Source: Haliclystus octoradiatus (taxonomy: Eukaryota > Cnidaria > Staurozoa > Stauromedusae > Haliclystidae). From it: 64,000 bases of DNA. Of the stretch, positions 36,701-48,652 are shown piece by piece. The translations under genes and the position numbers were made by a program. Numbering within the stretch: the stretch's first letter is position 1; each line of letters opens with the position of its first letter. Below the pieces are notes generated by a model. It was not told the DNA's origin and did no database searches. It saw nothing but the letters and a program-made list of their open reading frames with translations. The stretch spans positions 1,351,501 to 1,415,500 of the forward strand of contig OU744448.1 in the NCBI GenBank assembly GCA_916610825.1, given 5' to 3'.

Positions 36701-39700
36701 CGATATTTACAAGCAGCATGTCATTTAAGTTTTCATCATATAAGATAGTCATATTTCAGAGTCAAGAGAAAATACAACATAGATTTTTTTCTGATTTTAG
36801 TATATGATTTGGACCAAACCTCAGCAAATCCAGAAAAATACAGTTGAAATGGGGAGGGATTCAGAAAAGCTAAACTTTTTTCGTGCACCGTGTGTGGGTT
36901 ATCAATCATACCTGGCTCCCCAGTTTCCAAATAGATCTTCATCTTACTCTCCTCAATCCTATTCTCAAAAGCTGCGCCAAATCTTCTTTTGATGGCCTTG
37001 TTTTTTGGAGGCACAGGAAGCTGAATTTGATGGCTCTGCTTTGTACTTCTACACGTTTCTTTCTTTTCTTTTTCATCTTTTCCTTGAGCTTTATTCTTTT
37101 TCTCTTTTTTTCTTTGTCGTTTATCCCGCTTCTTTTTACTTTTCTGTATGATTAGGCCATGATCTGTTGGAATATTTTGCTTTAATATGAAGAGTGCTTC
37201 GTTCAACTTTTTTCTACAACTATCAAGGGCCTTATTATTATCAACTATGTAGGATAGCGTTTTAATCTGATGCAGCACATCTCTGCAAACCAAAGCCGTA
37301 CTGGTATTCTCCTTTTCCAGCAAGGGTAAAGTAGGAGCTAACTCTTCAGGAGAACCAACATAGTCGCAACCTCCACCAACTTCAATGAAGTCTGGCAGGT
37401 CTGTCTGAACTGTTATTGTCGAAGGAGATTGTTCTTTTAAAACTCTTCTATAGGGTAATGTCACATTTTCATCAAGTGTGAAATATGGCGACTGGCGGTA
37501 TTTAATGCAGAAACTGGAAAATGAATATCCATTCAACTTGGTGATAACGCAGAACATATGCCTACAAGGCAAGAACGATTTACACCAATCCTCGCATGTG
37601 CAATTTGGCATAGCAGAGGGGTTGATATGCACAACATGTATGACCTCTGATCTGCTGGAACTCTTCACTCTTGCCACACCTTTTTCTTGTTCCCAAACAT
37701 GATTGGCTGGTGTCCTGTTGGCCAAGTCAAGTTTTAACATTGCTCTTTTCACAAATTTGGTTGGACGGTTGTGGAGGTAGCTTGGGACATCTCTTGAATA
37801 TGATTTGTACGAGTTACATGACTTTTGGTTTTTTTCAACATACCTGGTAATTAAAAAGTAGAAAGCTTTTACTTGTATAATTAATTAATTTTTAATGTAT
37901 GCCGTAGTGTAGCCTTATTTGTTTATAGATATAGCTGTCACAACATCACTGATATCATTATTTTTATTTCCTGGTTGGTAGCACAACTCAAATGCTAGAC
38001 AATTTGTGTCAGGGGTGGGTCGATTCGGATTTTCTCATAATCTATTAATCGAGGACAAGAATCCATTCAGAATCGATTAATCGTTCAAAAACAATAGCCC
38101 TATTGTAGTTCGGGTTTACGAAATTATTCATTATTAAGTTTACATGAATGGCGTTTTCCCCGTGAAATAAATGTAATGAATTCACTTCAAATATGTTTGA
38201 TTATTTCATCGTGTTAATTGGTATGTCAATTATCAATTTTTAGTCGCATGTTTTTGTTTTTCGTGAGCGCCAATATATTCCAAATTTTCAATGCCATCTT
38301 TTTCATTGGAAAAAATAGAATTTCATGCAAATACTGAATCAATGATGAAACTATTGATTATTCCAAAACAATTTGTGTTTAGGTTTAGAATTAAGAACAT
38401 AAATTTGAATGATTTGAATTAAATTGAATTGAATTAAAATAAACTGTTCTTACCCTCACATGTTTTCGAACATGTTTTTATCGTAATGCTGGAAAGGTGA
38501 TGACCTCTTCATGATAACAATAGACAATATCAAAAATTTTGTCAAATGGTGTGGCAAATAATTAACGGAGTTGAATTACAATGCTTCGCGATGAAAACAA
38601 ACATTTACAATCTATTCAAAGAGGCTTAATTGCGGAGGAATAAATCAAATAAGTTTTGTTTTCAATAAATAAGATCTACATTTAAGAAGAACAGAACACA
38701 ATATAAATAATAAACTATTTTATTTGTACAAAAAAACGCTAAAGAAACAAAAGTTTTTTTTACGATTAATCAATTCAAAATTTCATAATCGATTCATGAA
38801 ATCATGATCAATTAGTTGATGGATCGGACCCACCCCTAATTTGTGTTTACATTTCATATTCATGATAGGCATCATATAGAGGTCTTAATTACTACATCAC
38901 TACATTGTAATCATAGTACTATCTATGACACGCTGTATTGGAAAAAAAGGATTGAGAATTCTTTTCATAGTCGGGAATATAAAATCAACTGATGAGAAAA
39001 TAATTGAAGAGGTCGAGAATATATGTAGGCCATATAAAATCTCATGGTAAGAAATTTGAGAAAATAATAAATGCGGTCGAGAATATAAACTAAAATTGTG
39101 ATAAAATAATTTGGTAGATAGACTAGAACTTAAAATGCCTAAAATTGTATGCATATAGATCCAGGAAGTTGGCAAGAGCCTCTTCTATCAATGTTGTGTG
39201 TGACCCAATCATTAAGGTATTTGCCTTCTTAAAACTCGAGCTACGGTATGGTATATTTTATTTCTTCATTACAATATTCTAATCTAGCGCCTACAATTAT
39301 TCGTTTATTATGAAATAAAATACAAGCGTGCTAATAAATTACGAAGGAAACGGCGTATATATCTGCTCTTTGCAACAGAATGTAGCAGTATGGGCGTCAA
39401 CACTTACATGGTGTTGACAGTATAATGATAGTACATTTATCAGTGGTCACTCATTGTGACATTCGTTTACCAATTTCCATCTTAACTTATTAGCTCTTGA
39501 TATCATATAAAAATGTTATTTCATAATAACGGAATAATTTTAGGAGTTAGACTAACATATTGAATGGATGAAATCATATAGATATGATATACTGTACTAT
39601 ACCGTAGCTTGCATTTTAAGAAGGCAAAAACACATCACATCAAAATACCCTAACCTCCTGGATCTATCTGCATACAATTTTAGGCATTTTATAGATTATC

Positions 39701-42700
39701 TACCAAATTATTATCTTACCATTTGATTTTATATTCTCAACCTCTTTTATTATTTTCTCAAATTTGTCACTGTGTGATTTCAAATTCTCAACCACAAAAT
39801 AATTCTGTACCCTTTTTGCTATTTCCCACTCTGTGACTTTATTTTGTCGACTACCAAATTAATTCTTGACACTTTTTGTCCACTACGGGACTTCATAACT
39901 ATCATTAGTCTTAACGTAAAAAAAAATTATAATCACAATTTGGACTGCATATGCAGGTTGATTGATAATTATCGAAAAGGCTGCTCTTTGATGCAAACTT
40001 GGTAGGCCTCTGGAGTTAAACAGGCTACTTTCCACTTGTTAATTTTGATTTTCAAATTGTTTTAGGATATTCTGTGGATGGATTTCAAAGTACTATTTCA
40101 ATGGCTATTAGTATGCTTCTAATTGAAAATGGAACAAATGATTATGAGCTGGCATATTAGATATCAATCATCATATGTGCTTTACTTACTTGCTGTAGGA
40201 ATCTGGCATAAACTTATTCACTAAGATGTTGCATAGCTGTGTAAGAGTACACCTTCTTTTTTTCTTGAGGTATTTGTATTTCAAAATCCTGTTTTGCCTT
40301 TCAATACCATTATTGGTTTTCACAAGTACTTGAAAGCTGTTGCTGCGGAATGCCCACACCCATCTCTAAAGCAGAAATCAATGTTGTATTAGTGAAGTAA
40401 ATACAGGCTTGACCAAAGCAACCCACAATAAGCATGACAGGGGCATACTTTACTAGTTCCAGGCAAGGTTAAATAGATTACTAACAGAGATATTTAAATA
40501 TATTATTAGATTAGTTTGCCATGATATGCTTTTCATGCATGGATTACATTATCAAAGTTCCTGCATTTCCCTTCGATTTATGTTTGCATAATAATAAACT
40601 AAATGTTCAGTTAATCATATTTCTGAGCTGTAATATCTTCCAGATAAGATTTCATATTCAAGCTCTACCAGCTGCATATACCTTAATGCATCACTCTGAT
40701 AGAAGCAGGCAGATATGACTTACTTTGTACTGCGGTTTCCATGTTTTGTTAAAATAGTTTTGTAGCTGTTTGCTGTTTTTCCATATCGTTGATACTGCTA
40801 GTTCTTCCACGTTTTTCTCATATTCATCTACATTACTTGCATTTGCTATTTTCCTAAGCATTGTTAAAACTTGCTTCTTGTTTCCGGAAACTCCATTCTC
40901 AATTTTGCTGACCCATCTAGTCCATGCTTGCTCCCTGTGAAAGTCACATATATACACAAACGGTGCAACTTCCTTAAACACCTCCTCCAAACTATTAATT
41001 TCTTTTTCGTCAAAGTCAGTCATAAAATGCTTTGCTTTCCAGTTTACATTCTTTTCCTTGATAATCTTTAATGCTCGTTTTATCTCATCACCAGTTTCGT
41101 TTTGGATAATGAATGTTGCCACAACTTCGTATTTCACATTTGTTTTTACACATAAGAAAAATAATGGCATAGCGTAGCGCATGGTCTTGTAAGTCGCATC
41201 CATTAAAACGATTTCCCCATACTTCTCAAGTAGCTTCATTTGCTGCTTGGTTTGATGTATGAAGAGAAACTTTTGTATTTCTTCTTTTTCGTCGTTTGCC
41301 ATTCTTTTATCCAGATAAAAAAAATCTTTTTCATACTCTTTGACTGATTTCCATTTTTCTATGTGAAGTCTTAAGTTTTCTTGCTCATCTTTATGCAAAA
41401 GCCTTCTTGTTTGTGCCAAATATATGTGTTTTCTCACTTGTTCCAATGTAGGGAAGAACCTTCTATTTGTCTTGGAGATATCATGGTCAGGAAATTTGCT
41501 TTTGATGAATTTTACTAGATGTCGCTGCATTTCATCAGCTTATAAAACTTCCTCGTCAAGGCTCCTATCTATCTCATCGATTATTATACGATCAAGCGGC
41601 TGCATTATGCCAGTACACTAAAATCAAAAGAAAGTTACAAGTCTTTTTACAAGAGATATGTCACATGTTTTGTTTAGGTGATTCTGTGTCAGCAAATTCA
41701 GAAAATTAGTACCCTAGCAGTAACAACAGCCACTGTGCTTTGTCATTCAGTTATATAAAACTACGCAATGTACATTTCATAATATGCAATATTATCAGGG
41801 TGCCACATCATCTTAGTAATATGTTTGTTTCTGGTTTTAGTCCAATTTCATTGTCTAACAAACAACAAACTCACCAACAATGAATTTAAATAGCAATTTA
41901 CAGTCAGAGCTTTCTTAATGTTCATTGTAGCCTATTGTACATGTTTACTGTTTTCATCATGCTTCTATGAATTTTTGTTATCATAGATAGATAGATTTGA
42001 TACAGGGATTTCCAGGCTAAGTAAGATTTTTCACAGTTTATAAGTATGATTCATTATAAGGTTGTTGATTCTTGATGTTATAGGATAACAAAGGATCCAA
42101 AGACTATGAAGCGCACTAAGCGACTAAGAAGGTTTTGGCTGTGAATTATGGAACCTTTATCTGATTTTTGACAGGTTCACAGTGAATTTTCACAACAGCA
42201 TCTAAAAAATAGTACTGAGAACAAGTTGGTATTCAGGTTATTACTTCCCCTGCGAAAAACTGTGCATGAGTTCATAAACATTAAATGGCTCAAAATTTTC
42301 ATGAAATGTTCATAATAGGGATAGGAATTACATTTTGCCTTTGCATTATTGTAGTTAGGTAGGTCTACCTTATTATGACTCTAGTATTCATTTCAAATTT
42401 TTTCACTTAAGATCAACTTACAGTGGATTTACAAACAATAAGACATGTTTAAAAAAATTATTGATGAAAAACTTCATGAATAGAATTCAATAGAAATGTC
42501 ATTAATCTAGCAACTAACAGATTCAATATTATGCATAGATTTATATCAACAGTACTGTGAATGAAGACCAGCATGCTATTCACATACATTAACGCCTACC
42601 TCTCCTACTATGTGATTGTGCTTGTCAACATTTGGCAATTCCACAAGAAAACACCTTTCCATTTCTTGTTCCCCTTTTTCCAGATTCCTCCTTATTGCAG

Positions 42701-45167
42701 CTGATGTTTTCTTACGATGATGTCCACTGCTCATGGAAATCTAATTGAAAAAGGAATGATTAAAACTTATACATTTTACAGGTAAGGTTCACTTGTTCAT
42801 ATCATCAGTTATTTATTTTAGTCAACTGGTTGTGAAAATCCCCCGCCCTGTTTCATTCCCAAGTCATAAACATTACAATACAGTATGATTACCTTGCAAG
42901 ATGGGAATGTCAGCATCTCTTTGATTTTTATTTGGACCGGGCAATCTACCTTTTTTGTAGTTTGGATTTTCGCATATTTTTTCTTTGTGCTGTGCTCTGG
43001 TTCCTTAAAGGAGAAAGCAAATTCATGTGTTCATTGACTAAATGTGTGACGAGTATTCCATGTTGTATAATAATATTTAAGTAATTTCTTATCAAAATCC
43101 TTTTTGAATCATTCCAATAATTACAAACATGTATTTAGTATTGTAAAGAGCAGTGTAAAGTGTGAAAACTTACAAATGTAATTTCTATTGTGAGTTTTCA
43201 CATTTCAAACTGCTTTATAGAATGGCTTGATTGATTTATAATATCCATTCTGCAAAGTACAACAAGCTTAATCAGACCTTGCAGAAAAGTTACCACTATT
43301 AACAGGTGACTTCTGTTTAGGAAACAAAAGGTTTGTTTGTTTGTGTTTATGCAGGAGCTGATAACCTAGCATTATTCACAGCACTGATCACAATAGGGGA
43401 CATTTTGTCATTTAAGATACTACAGATATATGTGGATACTGTGCACTGGTTATACTATTCAGGCCACTTTATGCAATCTCAATTGTTAGTTCATGAACCG
43501 TTGTGCTGAATATGACAAAGGATAGATCACCGTAACTTCTCTTAATAAACTTTAAAATAACCAATCTGTTATCTGAGTTACGTAACTCTATATACCTTCA
43601 ATTCTTTAATTTTATGCTGAATTTGACCATGTTGGCAACTATACCACTTGGTATTAACTGATACATAGGGCATGGAGTTAAGCCACCACTGAATTTTGTA
43701 TTGCCCGTCTTTTTGTAGGCCTGTTTGATGAACAAAAAGATTATTATAATTCTTCAACATTTGATCGAGATTGCACCACATCACAAAATTGTTTTATTAT
43801 GATATTTGAATTATTACACTATTATATAGAGCTATTGCCAAAAAGATTATAATTGATGTTAAATATATTTTACTGTATGATGAGCCAGGCCCATCGCAAG
43901 GATATTTGGAAAAGAGGAAAATGAAATACTGGAAAATATTTTCAAATACTGCATAGAAGCTGTATCCTGCATTCTGTAAGTCCAAAGGAATAGAAACTTT
44001 TGGAATTCAAGGTCAAAATATATTTTTATTAGCCACAAATATACATTTGGACTCGCATCTATATAGATGTTTGGAAACCCACAAATGCAGGAATGCATGC
44101 AGCTTTCAGTTATGCAAAGAAATATAAAAGTAATACTTTTTTAATTTGTGTATTATGCTGTACAGTGAAACCTGTAGTATACAGTCAAACTCGGTTAATA
44201 TCCCCTCTTTTAATATCCCACCTTGCTTAATATCCCCACATAAAACTGATTTCTATTTTCCATTCTCCATAACAACTCTCATATTCCAACCTTGTTTAAT
44301 ATCCCACTTTTCATTCAAACCAGAGGAGGGCTATTAAGCAATAGCAGCCAGCTACTAGAGGTAGATAAATTGACCATTATAGACAGGTGACCTTTATATA
44401 CAGGTTTGATTTTATAGAAAACACTATTTTAAACATTGTAAGAGTGAACACTTTTAAGTGATTGATGCACAGTTTCCTATGAGCTATTGATACATGATTA
44501 TTGTGCACTAATTGATTTGCATTATTATACTACCACAACTTCTACACGAGATCTACAAGCATCTACACGACAATCTTGCTCATAAAATGGTTTTGAAAAC
44601 TCATGATCAATTTGGAAATTCTCATTCGTGATATCATGTTCGAATTGTAAGATTGATTGTGTTTTCGAACCACGTTTTGCTATGGTGATTTGGATTCAAA
44701 CTCTAAACCAATCAGATTGATTAAATCATTTTCGCTAAACAAAGACAGGTTGTGGCTGCTGTATAAAGTTGACCGTTATTACAGGTTTGACTGTATTCAA
44801 ATTTGCAATTTGAAGGCTGAGGAATGCATTTTTGCTGTATAATATTACACGTCTACACAGCTCCAATGAGCCTCACTGTTTACATTGCACAATGCTCAGA
44901 CATGTTTCTGGATGATTACACAGTTTATTATTGTCAGTCAGTATCGTATCAATGCCTACCTGTTTCACCAAAGTTCTTCTTTTCTGTCCTCCAAACAGCA
45001 AAAGTTGCTGTATTTTCTAAACTATATTCTCTTATCAGTGAGTCTAAATTGTCAAGGCTTGAGACTAACCCTGAATTGTCTGTGATTTGCTCTTTGAAAT
45101 GGGAACGCCATAATCCATTTCTTGAATCACTGGAAGCTTTATCTCCATATTTCCCCTCATTTTCCAT
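33721..45167 (-). CDS. MULE transposase fused to SWIM, ULP1-like protease and PHD finger (one in-frame stop)
   Basis: Nine exons join in phase: 44960-45167, 43596-43720, 42893-43003, 42600-42740, 40724-41617, 40190-40365, 36912-37843, 36561-36625 and 33721-34665 (1,199 codons with stop). The N-terminus has Cys/His groups (YSCQHG, DCPVQIKI, DKHNHI), like the zinc-binding region before many MULE transposases. The DDE residues are D335 (LMDATYKT), D396 (FMTDFDEKE) and E515 (TNNGIERQNR), followed by SWIM CTCEDWCKSFLPCRH (C633, C635, C645, H647). A Lys-rich linker leads to the C48 protease with His 1014 (SSHWITIS), Asp 1030 (VVYDSSN) and Cys 1072 (HSCGLFA). A PHD finger ends it (about 1136-1181: CLC, CTMC, HHAC, CEEC). 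Codon 221 is TAA (41540-41542). ATG 41530 just after it could still start a product with all catalytic domains. Confidence 0.85.
34795..34921. repeat. Possible MITE with TTCATGAAC palindromes
   Basis: Contains ACTGTTCATGAACTGTT, GTTCATGAAGTGTTCATGAA and ends TTTTACAGAGGGGACAACCG. It resembles the reverse complement of one end of the sequence at 6745-7060. Lies in the last intron of the MULE-1 gene. Boundaries approximate. Confidence 0.4.
35212..35992. mobile_element. TTAA-flanked MITE inside MULE-1
   Basis: The ends ATGGAGAATACTCACCGGGG and (reverse complement of the right end) AAGGAGAATATTGACCGGGG form TIRs of roughly 25-30 bp. TTAA occurs directly outside both ends (35208-35211, 35993-35996), the target duplication of piggyBac-type elements. 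No coding frame inside. It sits in the last intron of the MULE-1 gene. Confidence 0.65.
38010..38838. mobile_element. hAT-type MITE inside MULE-1
   Basis: The left end is CAGGGGTGGGTC and the right end reads, in reverse complement, TAGGGGTGGGTC. This is the common hAT TIR form. ATTTGTGT is duplicated exactly on both sides (38002-38009 and 38839-38846); 8 bp is the hAT TSD length. Inside, ATCGATTAAT-like subterminal repeats occur at both ends. No transposase frame is present, so it is non-autonomous. It lies in intron 6 of the MULE-1 gene. Confidence 0.88.
38920..39905. repeat. Foldback element with internal ~50-bp repeats inside MULE-1
   Basis: Arms at about 38920-39260 and 39590-39905 are reverse complements, for example GCCTAAAATTGTATGCATAT against ATCTGCATACAATTTTAGGC, and TTGCCTTCTTAAAAC against TTTTAAGAAGGCAA. 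Within each arm a unit containing GAGAATATAAA and GAGAAAATAATA recurs several times at about 50-bp spacing. No coding potential. It lies in intron 6 of the MULE-1 gene, about 75 bp from the hAT MITE. Confidence 0.75.
44161..44795 (+). repeat. Dispersed repeat family A, copy 6, interrupted twice
   Basis: Pieces of one repeat A copy stand at 44161-44180 (TACAGTGAAACCTGTAG), 44342-44452 (GATAAATTGACCATTATAGA) and 44743-44795 (GACCGTTATTACAGGTTTGA). They are separated by an insert rich in TTAATATCCC motifs (44181-44341) and another of about 290 bp (44453-44742). The whole lies in intron 1 of the MULE-1 gene. Confidence 0.65.
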
Positions 45168-45590
45168 TGTGTTGATAGGTAAAAACCAGGTAAAAAATGG
45201 GAGTAGTACTCAAATGAATCCAGTGAGAGTCTCAATTACTATCTAAGATGCTGAGATATACCTGATTATACCAAACCAGACAAACATTCACAAACTGACA
45301 TACAGTATTACTGTAATGATATTATTTCTGTTTGTATTTGTAAAAACATGTGCTTGATTTATTGATCTTTCAAAAATGTATAGGATTGTCATTTTTGCAT
45401 AACATTACAAACGGCACAATGCACCTATTGATTCATAGAATTGATAGATTATTAGATTATTGAAGTTACAGCTTATTACAAAATTATATAATCAACATAA
45501 TTGTTTAATATTTTGCCTTGTAAATAATAATCCGTTTTATCTGTTATCTGTTATCTTTCGTCTTTTCACTTTTCATTTCCGAATATCAAC

Positions 45591-45600
45591 TTTCCCGCGC
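45591..45600. promoter_or_regulatory. E2F-type site in the MULE-1 5' end
   Basis: TTTCCCGCGC (GCGCGGGAAA on the gene strand), an E2F consensus, about 141-150 bp inside the 5' terminus and about 425 bp upstream of the transposase ATG. MULE-2 has an E2F-type palindrome at nearly the same distance from its 5' terminus. Confidence 0.5.
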
Positions 45601-45741
45601 AATAATTCTTGACACTACAGACAGTTGTGATCCGCAGGTTTATCGGTGGGTCAGATAGGATCATGCTTGACGAATTTAATCAGACGGGACGGGTTGCTAC
45701 TGCGCATGACGCCCTGCAGCCTGTTGAATATTCTGCTTACC

Positions 45742-45805
45742 CTCAGAAGTGAGACAGGACTAATTAGAAAATATAGATCTGAAGCGGATTGGCAATCTTT
45801 ATCCT
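45742..45805. other. 64-bp spacer of host DNA between the two MULEs, with both TSDs
   Basis: Contains the right TSD of MULE-1 (CTCAGAAGT, 45742-45750), 46 bp of host sequence, and the left TSD of MULE-2 (CTTTATCCT, 45797-45805). Its partners are 32935-32943 and 52731-52739. It is what remains here of the sequence once directly upstream of MAPKAPK. Confidence 0.9.
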
Positions 45806-45964
45806 GGTCGCAACAAAATCCAGCAAGTGGAGGGTTCCTATTGTTGTATTATCCAATCAGAAACCAGTAAACGATGACGTAGTTTTACAGCACGTCTCAC
45901 GTAAAAATGTTCACGTAAAGCGCAAGCTAAAGCGTTTGTCAACGTAATTTGAACGACTTTATCT

Positions 45965-45976
45965 TTTCGCGCGAAA
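45965..45976. promoter_or_regulatory. E2F-type palindrome in the MULE-2 5' end
   Basis: TTTCGCGCGAAA, a perfect palindromic E2F consensus, 159-170 bp inside the 5' terminus of MULE-2. Confidence 0.5.
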
Positions 45977-46994
45977 TTTTTTTTTTTTTTAATGTTGAAA
46001 AATGAAAACGTGAAAAAGTTCTCTATTGAAAAGCAGTTGCTAATTATTCAAATTGTTCTTGACTATTTTTGACTTGGTATTATTATAGTGCACATGAACA
46101 TGTATCGACTCTTTTAATTATCACACGACATCTGAATTATCGAGGTAAGAAGAAATCATCAAGTAGTAAAAAATTATCTGTTGTCGGCCTTTGTCTAGAA
46201 TTAAGCCATCCTTTTAATTTATTTGTAATGTTGTAGCCTTAACAGTAACAACAAACAAAGATATCTGCATAACTCTGATGTGTACAATATGTTACAGCAT
46301 TGTACAGAGCACGATAATAGTCAATGAGGTCATGACAGTAAATCTGAAGCTAATCTGAATCAAAAGATAATCTCGTTGTTCTGTACAAACATCATAACTA
46401 ACACAATTACATACAAAGGACAATCAGCTCATGTCCCCATCAAAACAACATATTGCTATTCTTGTAGTATTTTGGTTTGGGAAACTATTGTTTTACCAAC
46501 GGCATAAATATAAAAAGGGGAAAATTGTCTTTTTAAAGTAGATGATCGATCCACCCAATTATTTTGGTGGGAGGAAGGATACCGCCCCACCCAAGATCAA
46601 AGCAATTTTGTTCCCATGTTCTCCTAGAATTGAGCACAAGATGGTTACAAAACCGAATATACTCTTGAATGATAAAGTAATGAAAGTACATAATCTGAAA
46701 TACACCTCCAATCCAGCATATTGTGAAGATAACATAGACTCCATCTCTGACTCCTGCTTCTGTCTAGTAAGACATTCACTCCAGTCTAGCTCCCGTTGTA
46801 TTATTATGGATACTCCTGTTGATGACGGAGGTTGACTCCTGCGCATGTACACTTGTTGTGTGTCAATCAATGCAATCTGGCTACCGTATTATGTGAGAGT
46901 CATGTGATGATCCGCACTAATTGCAACCCTGCCAGTAAGGGACATGGTTAAAAAAGTGGTTGTGAACTGGTGAATTTCGCGAACTCCTGAATTG

Positions 46995-47167
46995 CATTTC
47001 CAAGTACCAGGATCCGACAATAGTGGAGATCCTGGGATCCTAGATTAAATTCAGAAGAAAATTGATAGTTTTCAGATTTCATGGTCAAACCTCAACAAAA
47101 AATTCAGAAGAAAATATACAATATTGTTCAAGATTCGGGTTTGCGAAACCTTTTGTTGGACACTGCC
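46995..47167 (-). repeat. Dispersed repeat family D, copy 2
   Basis: Minus-strand relative of 30666-30790. It shows AATTCAGAAGAAAATTGATA, GGTCAAACCTCAACAAAAAA and CTTTTGTTGGACACTGCC. It lies upstream of the first coding exon of the MULE-2 gene. Confidence 0.6.
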
Positions 47168-48405
47168 AGTACCCATGCATTTAATACATTATAAAAAATC
47201 TGAATGAAAACATACATCTGAAATAACAAAATTAACTAAATCCTTGCCAATATGTCTACAAAGTGACATTTGAACCATTTGAGGTTTTCACTATGTGAAC
47301 TGTTTATTATAGTTATATCATTAAAGTAGTAGAATCAGTATGGTCGTTTTGTCTTGTCAACCTAGATAATATTACATCAAAAATTCATATTATATTGTTA
47401 TGTGTAAACATGTAAACTGTTCCATTCTTTTCATCAATGAATTATTCTCTGAATCTCTGATGTTCTATTTCAGTTTAATAATGACAACTTGTGTTGAAGG
47501 CAATGCAGGGATTCAACCAGATTTACTAAAGTTTGCAAAACCAACATGGCATTGCTAATTCAAACAAAAATTTGATGACACTAGTGGCAGTGTTGCAGAC
47601 TTGGATAAACTGCAATGTTTAATCAGGGAGTTCTCTTTGCAGTCCACAACAACGTTCGTAGGGATGACCACCTGCAAGAAAAATTTTGGAAATACTGGTA
47701 AGAAATTAAAAGACATACATTTATATCGTGAACATTTATGTAAAATTTAAGAACTAACAGCCAACAAGAACCTTGATAGCACCTATAGGATATTGATATT
47801 GACTGCTTTGCATTGTGTAGTGGGCTCGGAGAGTTATTATTGTACATATGTTTGAAGCAATTCTCTTTTATATGTTAGGATTATTTCATGTATGTATGTT
47901 TATTTGTCAAATAAATTTTGACTGGGGCAAAATACATGAAAGCTTTCTGCTCCCCCTCATGTACATTCATTGGTGTAAATATAAATAAAATAAGGATAAG
48001 TATGTTAACAGTTAACTATTCTATTCCATGAATGGCGTCCTGTGATAGCTGCAGTCTTGTTCCATTGCATACGTGTTTGAGCAGCTGCAGTATTTGCAAC
48101 AAAGGTATGGATTTATGAGTATTTATTTAAAAAATTTGCTGCACACACGGCGCACGCAGCAGATTCATCTGCTTGATAGTTATGATCAGCAGTCAAGCAA
48201 AGGCTACAGCTATATTTACTTACATTGTACAGAATATGAAGGGAAAGAATCAATAAGAGTGCAATGGAAAAACAGCTTGCCATATGTTTGGCTCAACAAT
48301 AAAACATATGAATGCCAACATGGAAAAGCATGAGCCAACAAAAAGAAGGAGAAGGCAAGTATACATAATAATGAAAGTAATCAATAAATCAAAAAATTGG
48401 GTTAT

Positions 48406-48652
48406 TTTTGTGTCTCACTCTTCTTCCGCCACCAGGAACCCGTTTATTTCCCACAGGAGGGTTTGAACCGGAAAAAAAGAATTTCAAGCTTCTGTATCTT
48501 ATGATCATTCTGAAAGCAGATTGTCATTTTTATCAGCCGTTTTTTAATTAGAGACAAAAACAGGAAATCTTAAGTGTTTTTTCGGTGAAAAAACGCTCTT
48601 ATGAAAAATAAACAGGTTCCTGGTGGTGAAAAAAGAGTGAGACACAAAATCG
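48406..48652. repeat. Small inverted-repeat MITE inside MULE-2
   Basis: TTTGTGTCTCACTCTT with CCACCAGGAACCCGTTTATT at the left is mirrored at the right by AATAAACAGGTTCCTGGTGG and AAGAGTGAGACACAAA. The arms are about 60 bp and the whole about 245 bp. It lies where MULE-2 lacks the transposase exons. The TSD is not clear. Confidence 0.75.

Larger units (their letters stand above)
32944..45741 (-). mobile_element. MULE-1: Mutator-like DNA transposon, 12.8 kb, with SWIM-ULP1-PHD fusion gene
   Basis: Both ends start GGTAAGCAGAATATTCAACA and stay similar for about 62 bp (left 32944-33005; right 45680-45741 on the minus strand), with only a few substitutions and one indel. The 9-bp TSD CTCAGAAGT flanks it exactly. 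The element encodes one nine-exon gene on the minus strand (45167 to 33721). Its introns host younger insertions: a TTAA-flanked MITE (35212-35992), a hAT MITE (38010-38838), a foldback element (about 38920-39905) and repeat A (44161-44795). Ends, TSD and transposase together place it in the Mutator superfamily. Confidence 0.94.

Noticed and set aside
36883..37155. 90-codon plus-strand frame rich in Phe, Leu and Ser
   Set aside because: Antisense shadow of the Lys-rich linker of the MULE-1 protein.
46542..46870. Opposing frames of about 100 codons near the MULE-2 5' end
   Set aside because: Neither matches the MULE-1 protein or any domain, and they overlap each other on both strands.
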